This document shows positions 6,632 to 13,707 of a DNA stretch of 17,919 nucleotides, piece after piece. Position 1 is the first letter of the stretch, and each line of letters opens with the position of its first letter. The notes under the pieces were generated by a model. That model was not told the DNA's origin and did not search any database. It worked only from the letters and a program-made list of their open reading frames with translations. A program made the position numbers and the translations under genes. This stretch comes from UBA5018 sp044375975 (GTDB taxonomy: Bacteria; Cyanobacteriota; Cyanobacteriia; PCC-6307; Cyanobiaceae): contig JBILLQ010000071.1 of NCBI GenBank assembly GCA_044375975.1, forward strand, positions 1-17,919. The letters are read 5' to 3'.

Positions 6632-8083
6632 TTAAAAAGCGCCCTCGGCCTGGGCCAGCTCCAGGGCCCGCAGCAGTTGACGATGGCGGCGGCGATCCTG
6701 CAGGCCAATCCGCAGCCAGCTGTCATCGAGCCCCTCGAAGGAGCGGCAGTCGCGCAGCAGGATCCGGTGCCTCTGTTCCAGCCGCTGGCGCAGGGCCTGC
6801 AGCGAGCGGGGCCCCCCGTCGGCAGTGACGCCCCGCACCAGCAGGAAATTGGTGGCTGAGGGCAGCGGCTCCAGCCCCTCCAGGCGCCCCAGGGCCCGCC
6901 TCAGCCAGGGGCCTTCCCGCGTCAGCCAGCGGTGCACCCGCCGCTGCCAGTGCCGCTGGCTGGGGCCAGGAGCGATCAGTTTTTCGGCCACGGCTGCCGC
7001 CAGCCCATTTACGGGCCAGGGATCGCGCCAACCGGCCCAGCGGCGCAGGCGATCCGGATGGGCCAGGGCATAGCCGATCCGCAGTCCGGCGATCGCATGC
7101 AGCTTGGTGAGGCTGCGGATCACCACCAGGTTTGGATATGCCGCCAGCAAGGGCACCAGGGATTGCCGCTCCCCGCTGTATTGGTGCTCCGCGCCGGAGA
7201 CGCTGAGGGGCAGGAAGGCCTCGTCGCAGATCACCAGGTCGTAGCGCTGCAGCAGCGGTTCCAGAGACTGCCGGCTCCAGAGCTGGCCGGTGGGGTTGTG
7301 GGGGTTGGTGAGCCACAGGGCCGCCCCCGGCGGCGGTGGCGGCAGCTGCTGGGGGAAGCTCTCGCCCCAGTGCAGGGGCAGTGGCTGGGGAATCCAGACC
7401 CCACCCCAGCAGGCCAGGGCCCGGGGGTAATCGGCAAAACCTGGCACCGGCAGCACGCTCACCCCGGCCGCGGCCGCGTCCCTGGCCGCCCAGGTGAACA
7501 GTTCGGCGGCGCCATTCCCCGGCAACACCCAGCTGGGATCCAGGTGGTGGTGGGCGGCGATGGCGCCCCGCAGGGCTGAGAGGGAGCGATCCGGGTAGAT
7601 CCTTGGCGCCAGCCCCAGGGCGGCGCTCACCAGCTGCCAGCGCAGCTGCAACGACGGCCCGAAGGGCACCAGCGAGGCACTGGCATCGAGCAATTGGGAT
7701 GGCCCACAGCCCAGCTGGGCCGCCGCCGCCGTCAGATTGCCGCCATGGGGCTGGGCGGTGGGCAGCGGCTTGGCGGTTGCGCTACAACCGGCCTGCAGAT
7801 GGCGGGAGCCAGCCATGCCAACTGGCTCGTTGCCAACTGGCTCGTTTAGCACCGCCTCGCCTAGCACCGCCTCGCTTAGCACTGCCTGGATTCGCTCGCC
7901 AGCAGTTTCCCCTGGCCAAGTCTCAGCTGGCAGATGCTCCGGCACCCCGGTGGCAGATGTCACTGGTGCCGGCGCGGCTGGCTCTGGGGACCTGGGCGCT
8001 GGCGCCTGGCGGCTGGTGGCCCCGTCTTGGTCGGCCCCGTCTTGGTGGGCCAAGTCTTTTGCGGCCCCGTCGAGATCAGGCAT
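6632..8083 (-). CDS. Class I/II PLP aminotransferase fold, CobD/HisC-like, with repetitive N-terminal extension
   Basis: The core, from about residue 112 of this reading, is a fold-type I PLP enzyme: HGGNL (113-117), LPGNGAAELF (187-196), TNPHNPTGQLW (259-269), CDEAF (286-290), the Schiff-base lysine in SLTKLHAIAGLRIGY (324-338, Lys327) and LRIGL with the substrate-carboxylate arginine (Arg458). The HGGNL start and overall shape resemble CobD, threonine-phosphate decarboxylase of the cobalamin nucleotide-loop arm; HisC is the alternative. No cobalamin gene is nearby. The start is uncertain. ATG 8083 gives 483 residues with an AAGGG about eight bases upstream, and its first 90 residues are D-x-D-G-A-like and A-V-L-x-E-like five-residue repeats. 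ATG 7816 gives a conventional 394 residues. I favour the long form weakly, because the repeats keep an exact 15-bp period. Confidence 0.8.
   Translation of the reverse strand: MPDLDGAAKDLAHQDGADQDGATSRQAPAPRSPEPAAPAPVTSATGVPEHLPAETWPGETAGERIQAVLSEAVLGEAVLNEPVGNEPVGMAGSRHLQAGCSATAKPLPTAQPHGGNLTAAAAQLGCGPSQLLDASASLVPFGPSLQLRWQLVSAALGLAPRIYPDRSLSALRGAIAAHHHLDPSWVLPGNGAAELFTWAARDAAAAGVSVLPVPGFADYPRALACWGGVWIPQPLPLHWGESFPQQLPPPPPGAALWLTNPHNPTGQLWSRQSLEPLLQRYDLVICDEAFLPLSVSGAEHQYSGERQSLVPLLAAYPNLVVIRSLTKLHAIAGLRIGYALAHPDRLRRWAGWRDPWPVNGLAAAVAEKLIAPGPSQRHWQRRVHRWLTREGPWLRRALGRLEGLEPLPSATNFLLVRGVTADGGPRSLQALRQRLEQRHRILLRDCRSFEGLDDSWLRIGLQDRRRHRQLLRALELAQAEGAF
7816..7890. repeat. Five exact-length 15-bp tandem units, tract A
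   Basis: TGCCAACTGGCTCGT occurs twice identically (7816-7830, 7831-7845). It is followed by TTAGCACCGCCTCGC (7846-7860), CTAGCACCGCCTCGC (7861-7875) and the diverged TTAGCACTGCCTGGA (7876-7890). On the minus strand the tract reads as AVLSE/AVLGE/AVLNE/PVGNE-type five-residue repeats in the N-terminal extension of the aminotransferase. Confidence 0.85.
8018..8077. repeat. Four exact-length 15-bp tandem units, tract B
   Basis: GGCCCCGTCTTGGTC (8018-8032), GGCCCCGTCTTGGTG (8033-8047), GGCCAAGTCTTTTGC (8048-8062) and GGCCCCGTCGAGATC (8063-8077). On the minus strand they encode DQDGA, HQDGA, AKDLA and DLDGA just after the putative start Met at 8083. Confidence 0.85.
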
Positions 8084-8903
8084 GGCGGCCGCCCTTGGCT
8101 GGCTGTCCATCTTCGGGCTGGCCACGGGATTTTCAGGCTTGGTCACCATCCCCGGGGCTTGGGCCCAGGCCCTGGGCGGGGCTGGGGCCCTCAGCCGTTT
8201 GTTGGAGCAGCGCAGCTGCCCTCGCTGCCAGCTCGCCGAAGCCGACCTGGTGCATGCCGATCTGCGCGCCGTCGACCTGCGCGGTGGCCAGCTGCAGCGA
8301 GCCAACCTGGGCCAGGCGCGGCTGGATGGGGCGCGGCTGAACGGCGCCGACCTCTCCGGCACCAGCCTGTTGGGGGCCTCCCTGCGGGGCGCTGATCTGC
8401 GCGGCGCCCGGCTGGAGGGCACAGACCTGCGCCAGGCGGACCTCAGTGGTGCCCTGCTGGATCCCGGTGCCTTGGCCCGCTCCCATTGGCAGAGGGCCAG
8501 CGGACTGGATATCGCTCAATTAACCTACGCCGATCTACATAATGCCGGGGTAGATGCGGCCGGAATGGGTAGTTTTCCTGAGGCGGAGCGCTGGTTTGGC
8601 GAGGCGATTCGTCGCCAGCCGGCGGCGGCGATCAGCTGGGTGGCCCGGGGTATCAGCCGCAATGAACTGGGTCAGCCGCAAGGGGCCGCGGCCGATTTCG
8701 GCTATGCCGCCGGCCTGTACAGATTCCAGGGTGAGGAGCTGGAGGCCCAGGCCCTGGATCAGGCCGCCCAGCAGCTGCGCAACCCCCCTGGCAAGGCCCC
8801 GGGCGGCAATGGGCTGGGCAGCGTGATGCTGGGTGGAGCCTTGTCGGCGTTGCAGCTACTGGCGCCGCTGGCGGCTAAGGCCTTGCTGCCGATTGGACTT
8901 TGA
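8082..8903 (+). CDS. Exported pentapeptide-repeat protein with TPR-like region
   Basis: A 273-residue protein with three parts. Residues 1-29 are a signal peptide (hydrophobic LSIFGLATGFSGLVTI, then AWA before the likely cleavage). Residues 51-133 are pentapeptide repeats of A(D/N)LxG type (ADLVH ADLRA VDLRG ... GADLRG ARLEG TDLRQ ADLSG), which form a right-handed quadrilateral beta-helix; a CPRC pair (46-49) sits just before them. Residues about 162-232 look like one or two TPR helices (FPEAERWFGEAIRRQP, then RGISRNELGQPQGAAADFGYAAGLY). A hydrophobic stretch (246-270) ends the protein. The likely location is thylakoid lumen or periplasm, and the role is unknown. The frame is open further upstream to 7737, but the signal peptide fixes ATG 8082. 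Its ATG and the opposite gene's ATG overlap within CATG. Confidence 0.85.
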   Translation: MAAALGWLSIFGLATGFSGLVTIPGAWAQALGGAGALSRLLEQRSCPRCQLAEADLVHADLRAVDLRGGQLQRANLGQARLDGARLNGADLSGTSLLGASLRGADLRGARLEGTDLRQADLSGALLDPGALARSHWQRASGLDIAQLTYADLHNAGVDAAGMGSFPEAERWFGEAIRRQPAAAISWVARGISRNELGQPQGAAADFGYAAGLYRFQGEELEAQALDQAAQQLRNPPGKAPGGNGLGSVMLGGALSALQLLAPLAAKALLPIGL

Positions 8904-8936
8904 CCAGCGCTGCCGCAGCCATGCCGCAGCGCTGGT
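8903..8936 (+). terminator. 11-bp stem hairpin touching the pentapeptide gene stop
   Basis: Arms ACCAGCGCTGC (8903-8913) and GCAGCGCTGGT (8926-8936) are perfectly complementary with a 12-base loop; the left arm starts at the last base of the TGA. There is no T run after it, so it is a candidate 3' hairpin rather than a textbook intrinsic terminator. Confidence 0.4.
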
Positions 8937-9226
8937 AAGCGAGGCGGGAACGCATATAGGAAGCCGCAGCATCGCTGTGTATTTCCAATCCTGTCGGGGC
9001 CGGTCAGGCTTGGTTTGGCGCTGGTTGTCGCGCCCCCAGCCCTGGGGGGTTCGCTGGCCATTGCAGCGCAATAGGCCCCGTTGCCACTGCCGTTTGGGCT
9101 TGCCGCTGACCCCGGCCGGCCAGGGCGATGGAGCCGCTGCGGCGGCTGTGGACAAGCGCCCCGGGGGCTGCTGAGGCCGGATTTTCTGTAGCGGATGGTT
9201 GCTCCGTCCATGGCTATTCAATAGCT
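8904..9226. other. 323-bp gap with hairpins between pentapeptide gene and sucrose-phosphate synthase
   Basis: No convincing gene is seen. It holds a strong hairpin right behind the pentapeptide gene, a second stem CCCCCA/TGGGGG with a four-base loop (9033-9048), and the hairpin over the synthase start. An upstream in-frame ATG at 9128 would extend the synthase by 33 residues that do not look like the family. The synthase promoter must lie here, but no clear hexamers stand out. Confidence 0.5.
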
Positions 9227-9230
9227 ATGG
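9208..9230 (+). promoter_or_regulatory. Hairpin/dyad covering the probable start codon of sucrose-phosphate synthase
   Basis: CCATGGCTATT (9208-9218) and AATAGCTATGG (9220-9230) are inverted copies around base 9219, with one mismatch. In RNA that mismatch is a G-U pair, so a 10-bp stem with a three-base loop can form. Its 3' arm contains the ATG at 9227-9229. It could limit ribosome access or be a protein-binding dyad in DNA. Confidence 0.45.
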
Positions 9231-10810
9231 GTCTCTATTTGCTCCACCTGCATCTCCATGGGCTGTTTCGGGCTCAACAGTTGGAGTTGGGTCGTGATCC
9301 AGATACCGGCGGCCAGACCACCTACGTGCTGGAGTTGGCCCAGGCCCTGGCCGCTTGTCCCGAGCTCGATCGGCTGGAGGTGGTCACCAGATTGATCCAG
9401 GATCGCCGCATCTCGTCCGACTACGCCAGGCCCTATGAACCCCTGGCCGGGGGGCTCAGCATTCATCGATTCCCCTTCGGGCCCCGTCGCTATCTGCGCA
9501 AGGAGTTGCTCTGGCCCTTCCTCGATGAGCTGGTGGAGCTGCTCACCGCGCGGCTCTCAGCCCAGGATCGCCGCCCCGATTGGATTCATGCCCACTACGC
9601 CGATGCCGGCTACGTGGGTGCCCAGCTGCAGCGGCGACTGGGCATCCCCCTGGTGTTCACCGCCCATTCCCTCGGCCGTGAGAAGCGGCGGCGGCTGTTG
9701 GCGGCCGGCCAGGAGGCCCGTCAAATGGAGAATAAATTCTGCCTTGCCCGTCGTATCGAGGCGGAGGAACTAGCCCTGGTCCATAGCCAGCTGGTGGTTA
9801 CCAGCACCGGCCAGGAACTGGCCGAGCAGTACTCCCGCTACGGCAACTTCCGGCCCAGCCGAGCCGCCGTGATCCCCCCCGGCGTGGATGCCAAGTTGTT
9901 TTTTCCGCCGTCAGCCACCCCCTGTCAGTGGCCTGGTCAGGCCGATCCCGCCTGCGGTGTCAGCGCCTTGATGCGGCCCTTTTTGCGCGAGCCGCGGCGC
10001 CCGCCGGTGCTGGCGATCTGCCGGCCAGATCACCGCAAAAACATTGCCGCCCTGGTGGAGGTGTTTGGGCGCTCCGCCTCGCTGCGCCAGCGTCACAATC
10101 TGGTGTTATTGCTGGGCTGTCGCCAGGACACCAGCCAGTTGGAGCGCCCCCAGCGGGAGGTGTTCCAGCAATTGTTTGAGCTGGTGGATCGCTTTGATCT
10201 CTACGGAGCGGTGGCCTATCCCAAGCAGCACCTGCGCCATCAAATACCGGCGATCTACCGCTGGGCCTCCCGCCTGGGCGGGGTATTCGTTAACCCGGCG
10301 CTCACCGAACCCTTTGGGCTCACCCTGTTGGAGGCCGGCGCCTGCGGCCTGCCCGTGGTCGCCACCGACGATGGGGGGCCGCGCGAGATCCTGCAGCAGT
10401 GCGGCCATGGCCTGCTGGTGGATGTCTCCGATCTGGGGGCCTTGGGCGAGGCGGTGGAGCACAGCCTCGCCGATCGGTCCCGTTGGAGCGGCTGGCGCGC
10501 TGCCGGCGTCGCGGCGGTGGGCAGTCATTACAGCTGGGATGCCCATGTGCGGCACTACCTGAGCCTGGCGACGGCCGCCACCAGTGCCTGGAGGATTGCC
10601 TCAGGGCGGCGGCTCGCTACTGCTCACCCCGGCGTAGTGGCTATTGGCGTCGGGCATCCAGTAGCTCAGCTCGTGGTGCCAGAACAGCCGGCCCGGCAAT
10701 TGCGCAGTGTGCAGCTTGGTGCCGGCCATGGCGGTGAGCAACTGCCCCATCTCCAGCGGCGAGAGGTCGGTCTTCACGTCATTCCCGGCGATCTTCAGCA
10801 AAGCGGGTAG
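9227..10810 (+). CDS. spsA: Sucrose-phosphate synthase glucosyltransferase domain, with antisense run-on tail
   Basis: A GT-B, GT4-type enzyme expected to join UDP- or ADP-glucose and fructose 6-phosphate into sucrose 6-phosphate, a compatible-solute route. It starts GLYLLHLHLHGL and has RDPDTGGQTTYV (23-34), IHAHYADAGYV (120-130), FTAHSLGREKRRRL (144-157), ARRIEAEE (174-181), CRPDHRKNI (265-273) and the E-x7-E segment in EPFGLTLLEAGACGLP (361-376). The family part ends around residue 446 (SHYSWDAHVRHYLSL). Many picocyanobacterial enzymes then carry a HAD-type sucrose-phosphate phosphatase domain; none is present. The frame runs on to 527 residues, the last 69 being antisense to the end of the LCP gene and resembling nothing. 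ATG 9227 matches the family start; ATG 9128 would add 33 unrelated residues. Confidence 0.88.
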   Translation: MGLYLLHLHLHGLFRAQQLELGRDPDTGGQTTYVLELAQALAACPELDRLEVVTRLIQDRRISSDYARPYEPLAGGLSIHRFPFGPRRYLRKELLWPFLDELVELLTARLSAQDRRPDWIHAHYADAGYVGAQLQRRLGIPLVFTAHSLGREKRRRLLAAGQEARQMENKFCLARRIEAEELALVHSQLVVTSTGQELAEQYSRYGNFRPSRAAVIPPGVDAKLFFPPSATPCQWPGQADPACGVSALMRPFLREPRRPPVLAICRPDHRKNIAALVEVFGRSASLRQRHNLVLLLGCRQDTSQLERPQREVFQQLFELVDRFDLYGAVAYPKQHLRHQIPAIYRWASRLGGVFVNPALTEPFGLTLLEAGACGLPVVATDDGGPREILQQCGHGLLVDVSDLGALGEAVEHSLADRSRWSGWRAAGVAAVGSHYSWDAHVRHYLSLATAATSAWRIASGRRLATAHPGVVAIGVGHPVAQLVVPEQPARQLRSVQLGAGHGGEQLPHLQRREVGLHVIPGDLQQSG

Positions 10811-11656
10811 CTGGGCCAGGCTGCTGGGCTGGGCCAGCTTGGCAAATACCTGGCGCATCACCAGTTTTTGGCGCTCCAGCCTACCTATATCGCCCAATTC
10901 GTCGTGGCGAAAGCGCAGGAATCCCTCCAGCGATTCGCCTTTGAGCAACTGCCTACCAGGATAGAGGTCGATATACAGCCCCTGGGCATTATCCACGTAG
11001 TACATGCGCTTGGGCACATCCACTTCCACGCCGCCGAGGGCATCGGCCAGCTGCCGCACCGCCTGCAGATTCAAGCTCAGATAGCGGTCTACCGGTGCCT
11101 GGAGCAGTTGGCCAATCTCCTGTTTCGCGGTGTCGATACCACCAGCTACATAGAGGGAGTTGGCTTTGATCACCCCAAACTTTTCAGACTCAATAAAGGT
11201 ATCTCTGGGCACCTGCATCACCTCGGTAATGCCATTTTTCACCTGTACCGTGAACATCACATCGGTGTTGTCAGCCACCTTGTCGGTGCCCAGCACCAAC
11301 AGGCGCCGCTCGCCGATCAGCAGCGGGTTGACCAGCGTCGATAAGGGGTGTTGACCCTGGAGCAGCGCCGCCATGGCGCCCTGGGCCAGCCGGGGCAGGG
11401 GCCCACTGAGGCCATAGCCCGCTGCCAAGCCCAGCAGGAAGGGCAGCAGCGAGGCCAGCAGCGGGCGAGAGCCTCTCGACTTGGAGCGGGCCTGGCGCCC
11501 CGCCACCGCTGGGGCGTTCGGGTCTGGGCGGCCGCCGCGGCTGCGGGCTGCCCGCTCCTGGCGTTCAGCCCTGCCTGGGCCAGGGCGCTCCTGGCGCGGC
11601 TGGTTGCGGCGCTGGTTGCGTTCCGGGCGGGGGGGACGGGGCTGGGCCTGAGACAT
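10601..11656 (-). CDS. LytR-CpsA-Psr (LCP) family envelope protein
   Basis: A 351-residue membrane-anchored LCP protein. It has a long basic, Arg/Gln/Pro-rich cytoplasmic tail (1-60), one membrane helix (LLASLLPFLLGLAAGYGL, 66-83), then the extracytoplasmic domain with LGTDKVADNTDVMF (122-135), QVPRDTFIE (148-156), KANSLYVAGG (164-173), DALGGVEVDVP (205-215) and FRFRHDELGDIGRLERQ-like catalytic loop (247-263). LCP enzymes transfer undecaprenyl-linked glycopolymers onto the cell wall. The key Asp and Arg residues are present. I chose ATG 11656 over 11680 because AGGA lies about ten bases upstream. purT ends 52 bp upstream on the same strand, so co-transcription is likely. Its last 210 bp overlap the antisense tail of the sucrose-phosphate synthase frame. 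Confidence 0.93.
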   Translation of the reverse strand: MSQAQPRPPRPERNQRRNQPRQERPGPGRAERQERAARSRGGRPDPNAPAVAGRQARSKSRGSRPLLASLLPFLLGLAAGYGLSGPLPRLAQGAMAALLQGQHPLSTLVNPLLIGERRLLVLGTDKVADNTDVMFTVQVKNGITEVMQVPRDTFIESEKFGVIKANSLYVAGGIDTAKQEIGQLLQAPVDRYLSLNLQAVRQLADALGGVEVDVPKRMYYVDNAQGLYIDLYPGRQLLKGESLEGFLRFRHDELGDIGRLERQKLVMRQVFAKLAQPSSLAQLPALLKIAGNDVKTDLSPLEMGQLLTAMAGTKLHTAQLPGRLFWHHELSYWMPDANSHYAGVSSSEPPP

Positions 11657-11708
11657 GGCGAGTCCTGATCGGCGCACCATAAGGAGCGGATCCGCTACGC
11701 ACCAGGGG

Positions 11709-12893
11709 TCAGCCGGCTGTAACCCGGATTAGAGCCGCCGCTGCATCGGCCCTTTGCCTTGCCTGGGCCTCGCTGTCGCCGCGGGCCAGGGCCACCCCCA
11801 TGCGCCGGTTGGGACGGGCGTCGGGCTTGCCGAAGAGCAGCACCTGGGTGTCGGGTGCCGCCAGGGCCTCGCCCACGCCCCTGTAGCCAACGCTGGCCAG
11901 GTTTCCCTGGGCCAGGATCACGCGGCTGGCCGCCGGCCCCAGGCTGGTGATCGCCGGGATCGGCAGCCCCAACACCGCCCGCAGGTGCAGTTCAAATTCG
12001 CTCAGGTTTTGGCCCACCAGCGTCACCAGGCCGGTGTCGTGGGGCCGCGGCGAAAGTTCTGAAAACACCACCTCCTCCTGCCCGGCTGGGCCGCAGAGGA
12101 AGAACTCCACCCCAAACAGGCCGGCTCCCCCCAGGGCATCGGTGACCGCTTTGGCCATGGCCTGGGCCGCCGCCAGCTGCGGGGCCCCCAGGGCCGCCGG
12201 CTGCCAGCTGCACTGGTAGTCGCCCCGCTCCTGCAGGTGGCCAATCGGTGGGCAGAACAGGGTGGGGCCCTGCCAGGGTTTAACGGTGAGCAGGGTGATC
12301 TCCAGCTCAAAGCGCAGGAATTCCTCCACGATCACCCGGTTGCCAGCGCCGCGGGCACCGGCCAGCGCCGCCTGCCAGGCGGCGTCGATGCCGGCGGCGT
12401 CCCGCACCAGGCTCTGGCCCTTGCCAGAAGAGCTCATCACCGGCTTGACCACCACCGGCCAGCCCAGGGGCTCGGCGGCGGCCGCCAGCTCTTCTGCGCT
12501 GTCGGCATAGGCGTAGCGGGCCGTGCGCAGGCCCAGCTCCTCGGCCGCCAGATTGCGGATGCGATCGCGATTCATGGTTACCGCCGTGGCTCGTGCCGTG
12601 GGGATGACGCGCTGGCCCTCGGCCTCCAGTTCGGCCAGGGCATCCACCGCCAGGGCTTCGATTTCGGGGATCAGCAGATCGGGTTTATGGCGCCTCACCA
12701 CCGCCTTGAGGGCATCGGCATCGGTCATGGCGATCACCTCGGCCACATCGGCCACCTGCATCGCCGGGGCGCCCGGGTAGCGATCCACGGCAATCACCCG
12801 GCAGCCCAGTCGCTGGGCGGCGATGGCCACCTCCTTGCCCAGTTCGCCGCTGCCCAGCAGCATCAGGGTTTGCGGTAGGGAGGGGCTGGCCAT
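11709..12893 (-). CDS. purT: Formate-dependent phosphoribosylglycinamide formyltransferase PurT
   Basis: A complete 394-residue ATP-grasp enzyme that makes formyl-GAR from GAR, formate and ATP, the third step of purine synthesis, without folate. The N-terminal domain has LGSGELGKE (13-21) and PEIEAL (76-81, with the glutamate used in GAR binding). The ATP-grasp part has VVVKPVMSSSGKGQS (147-161), and FGVEFF and ELSPRPHDTGLVTL lie further on with the metal/ATP-binding residues. Length equals that of E. coli PurT (392). It shares a direction with the LCP gene downstream (52-bp gap). A small membrane-protein gene starts divergently close to its ATG, leaving a gap of only about 58 bp for both promoters. 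Confidence 0.96.
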   Translation of the reverse strand: MASPSLPQTLMLLGSGELGKEVAIAAQRLGCRVIAVDRYPGAPAMQVADVAEVIAMTDADALKAVVRRHKPDLLIPEIEALAVDALAELEAEGQRVIPTARATAVTMNRDRIRNLAAEELGLRTARYAYADSAEELAAAAEPLGWPVVVKPVMSSSGKGQSLVRDAAGIDAAWQAALAGARGAGNRVIVEEFLRFELEITLLTVKPWQGPTLFCPPIGHLQERGDYQCSWQPAALGAPQLAAAQAMAKAVTDALGGAGLFGVEFFLCGPAGQEEVVFSELSPRPHDTGLVTLVGQNLSEFELHLRAVLGLPIPAITSLGPAASRVILAQGNLASVGYRGVGEALAAPDTQVLLFGKPDARPNRRMGVALARGDSEAQARQRADAAAALIRVTAG

Positions 12894-12951
12894 CGGCGCC
12901 TGGGCACATGCTGCGTCGATCCTGATGCAGGCCCTGCTAGAGAGACTGCCA

Positions 12952-13134
12952 ATGCTTCTGGCAACGGCAATGGATCCGGTTTTGGCCTATAGCACCGCCG
13001 GCGATGCGGCCAACGGCCTGCTGTTTGGCTGGGACATCGCCACCTTCCAGCGCTGGGCCCTGATTTATTTGGGGATTTCCTCGCTGGCTTTTGTGCTGGT
13101 TTGGCTGGTGGGCTATCTGCGCCGTCCCGGTTGA
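12952..13134 (+). CDS. Small membrane protein, one helix, unknown function
   Basis: About 60 residues from ATG 12952. A short polar part contains VLAYSTAGDAANGLLFGWD, then one strong membrane helix (WALIYLGISSLAFVLVWLVGYL) and a basic end (RRPG). Positive charge after the helix suggests the C-terminus is cytoplasmic. The frame is open further up to 12823, but that part overlaps the divergent purT gene and looks like its antisense shadow. Other possible starts are 12925 and 12970; I chose 12952 for the AGAGAG lying ahead of it, which is weak evidence. No family recognised. The well-formed helix and flanks argue it is real. Confidence 0.55.
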   Translation: MLLATAMDPVLAYSTAGDAANGLLFGWDIATFQRWALIYLGISSLAFVLVWLVGYLRRPG

Positions 13135-13399
13135 GCTCCCCATGGGGGCAAGCGGCGAGACTTTGGAAAACCCGCGCCACTGCCAATGGAGGCCTTGTAC
13201 CGCAATGGTTCTCTGCTGGCTGGGTCGCCGCAATAGCGGCTTGCCAGAGCATACTTATTCGCCCCAATACTTCTGGCGGCGTGAGATCGATAAACTTTGC
13301 TGTTTTTCGAGCTGCCTTTAAACTGCCTTTGAAGTAAGGATGAGCTGCCGCTGAACTACCGCCGAGCTATACTTGAGCTGCTTTCGCCGCCGCCCCTGT
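13135..13399. other. 265-bp intergenic region, AT-richer, with short repeats
   Basis: No gene seen. It holds CTGCCTTTAAA (13312-13322) directly followed by CTGCCTTTGAA (13323-13333), then looser GAGCTGC/GAGCTAT motifs up to about 13390. The style is like the unit arrays elsewhere in the window but less regular. It lies between two convergent genes. Confidence 0.4.
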
Positions 13400-13648
13400 C
13401 TAGCCGGTTGATTTGTCCAGCATGTTTAGCTGACTCACCGGCGATTCTTCGTTCAAGAAGCCATAGGCCTCAAATATTTTGTTATCGGTATGGCTGATTC
13501 GCTGGCCGTCGCTATGGCGTTCCAGCCGGAAGCCCTCGGCGGCCAAGCGCCGCATCAGCGCCGCCGTTTCTTCCAATCGGGCCGCCATCGCCTCCAGGCT
13601 GGCGCAGTCGGCGGTGAGGCCGGTTTCCTTCCAGATGAAGTGGGCCAT
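13400..13648 (-). CDS. Small soluble hypothetical protein
   Basis: An 82-residue protein. Residues 18-40 form an amphipathic helix (LEAMAARLEETAALMRRLAA), followed by a likely beta part (FRLERHSDGQRISHTD, 40-55) and an acidic/aromatic end (FEAYGFLNEESP). There is no signal peptide and no membrane segment. The composition and the regular helix-strand pattern support a real protein. It resembles small proteins of unknown function that I associate with cyanobacteria, but I cannot name a family. It lies downstream of mraY on the same strand, separated by the unit array, and convergent with the small membrane-protein gene. Confidence 0.7.
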   Translation of the reverse strand: MAHFIWKETGLTADCASLEAMAARLEETAALMRRLAAEGFRLERHSDGQRISHTDNKIFEAYGFLNEESPVSQLNMLDKSTG

Positions 13649-13707
13649 GGGTAGGCGATGGCAATGCCGCAGGTTTAAAACAGTAAGTTGAAATCCGTAA
13701 GTTCAAC

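Noticed and set aside
7737..8081. Upstream extension of the pentapeptide protein from ATG 7737
   Set aside because: The signal peptide begins exactly at ATG 8082; an extra 115 residues before it would bury the export signal, and the extension is low-complexity sequence from the repeat tracts.
48..8996. Shared 12-mer CCAATCCTGTCG at 48-59 and 8985-8996 as a possible dispersed repeat
   Set aside because: Matches of this length are expected by chance among all positions in a window this size, and the flanks do not agree.
9128..9226. Upstream start of the sucrose-phosphate synthase at 9128
   Set aside because: The added 33 residues are unlike the family, whose proteins start with the GLYLLHLHLHGL-type strand found directly after ATG 9227. 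Not fully excluded.
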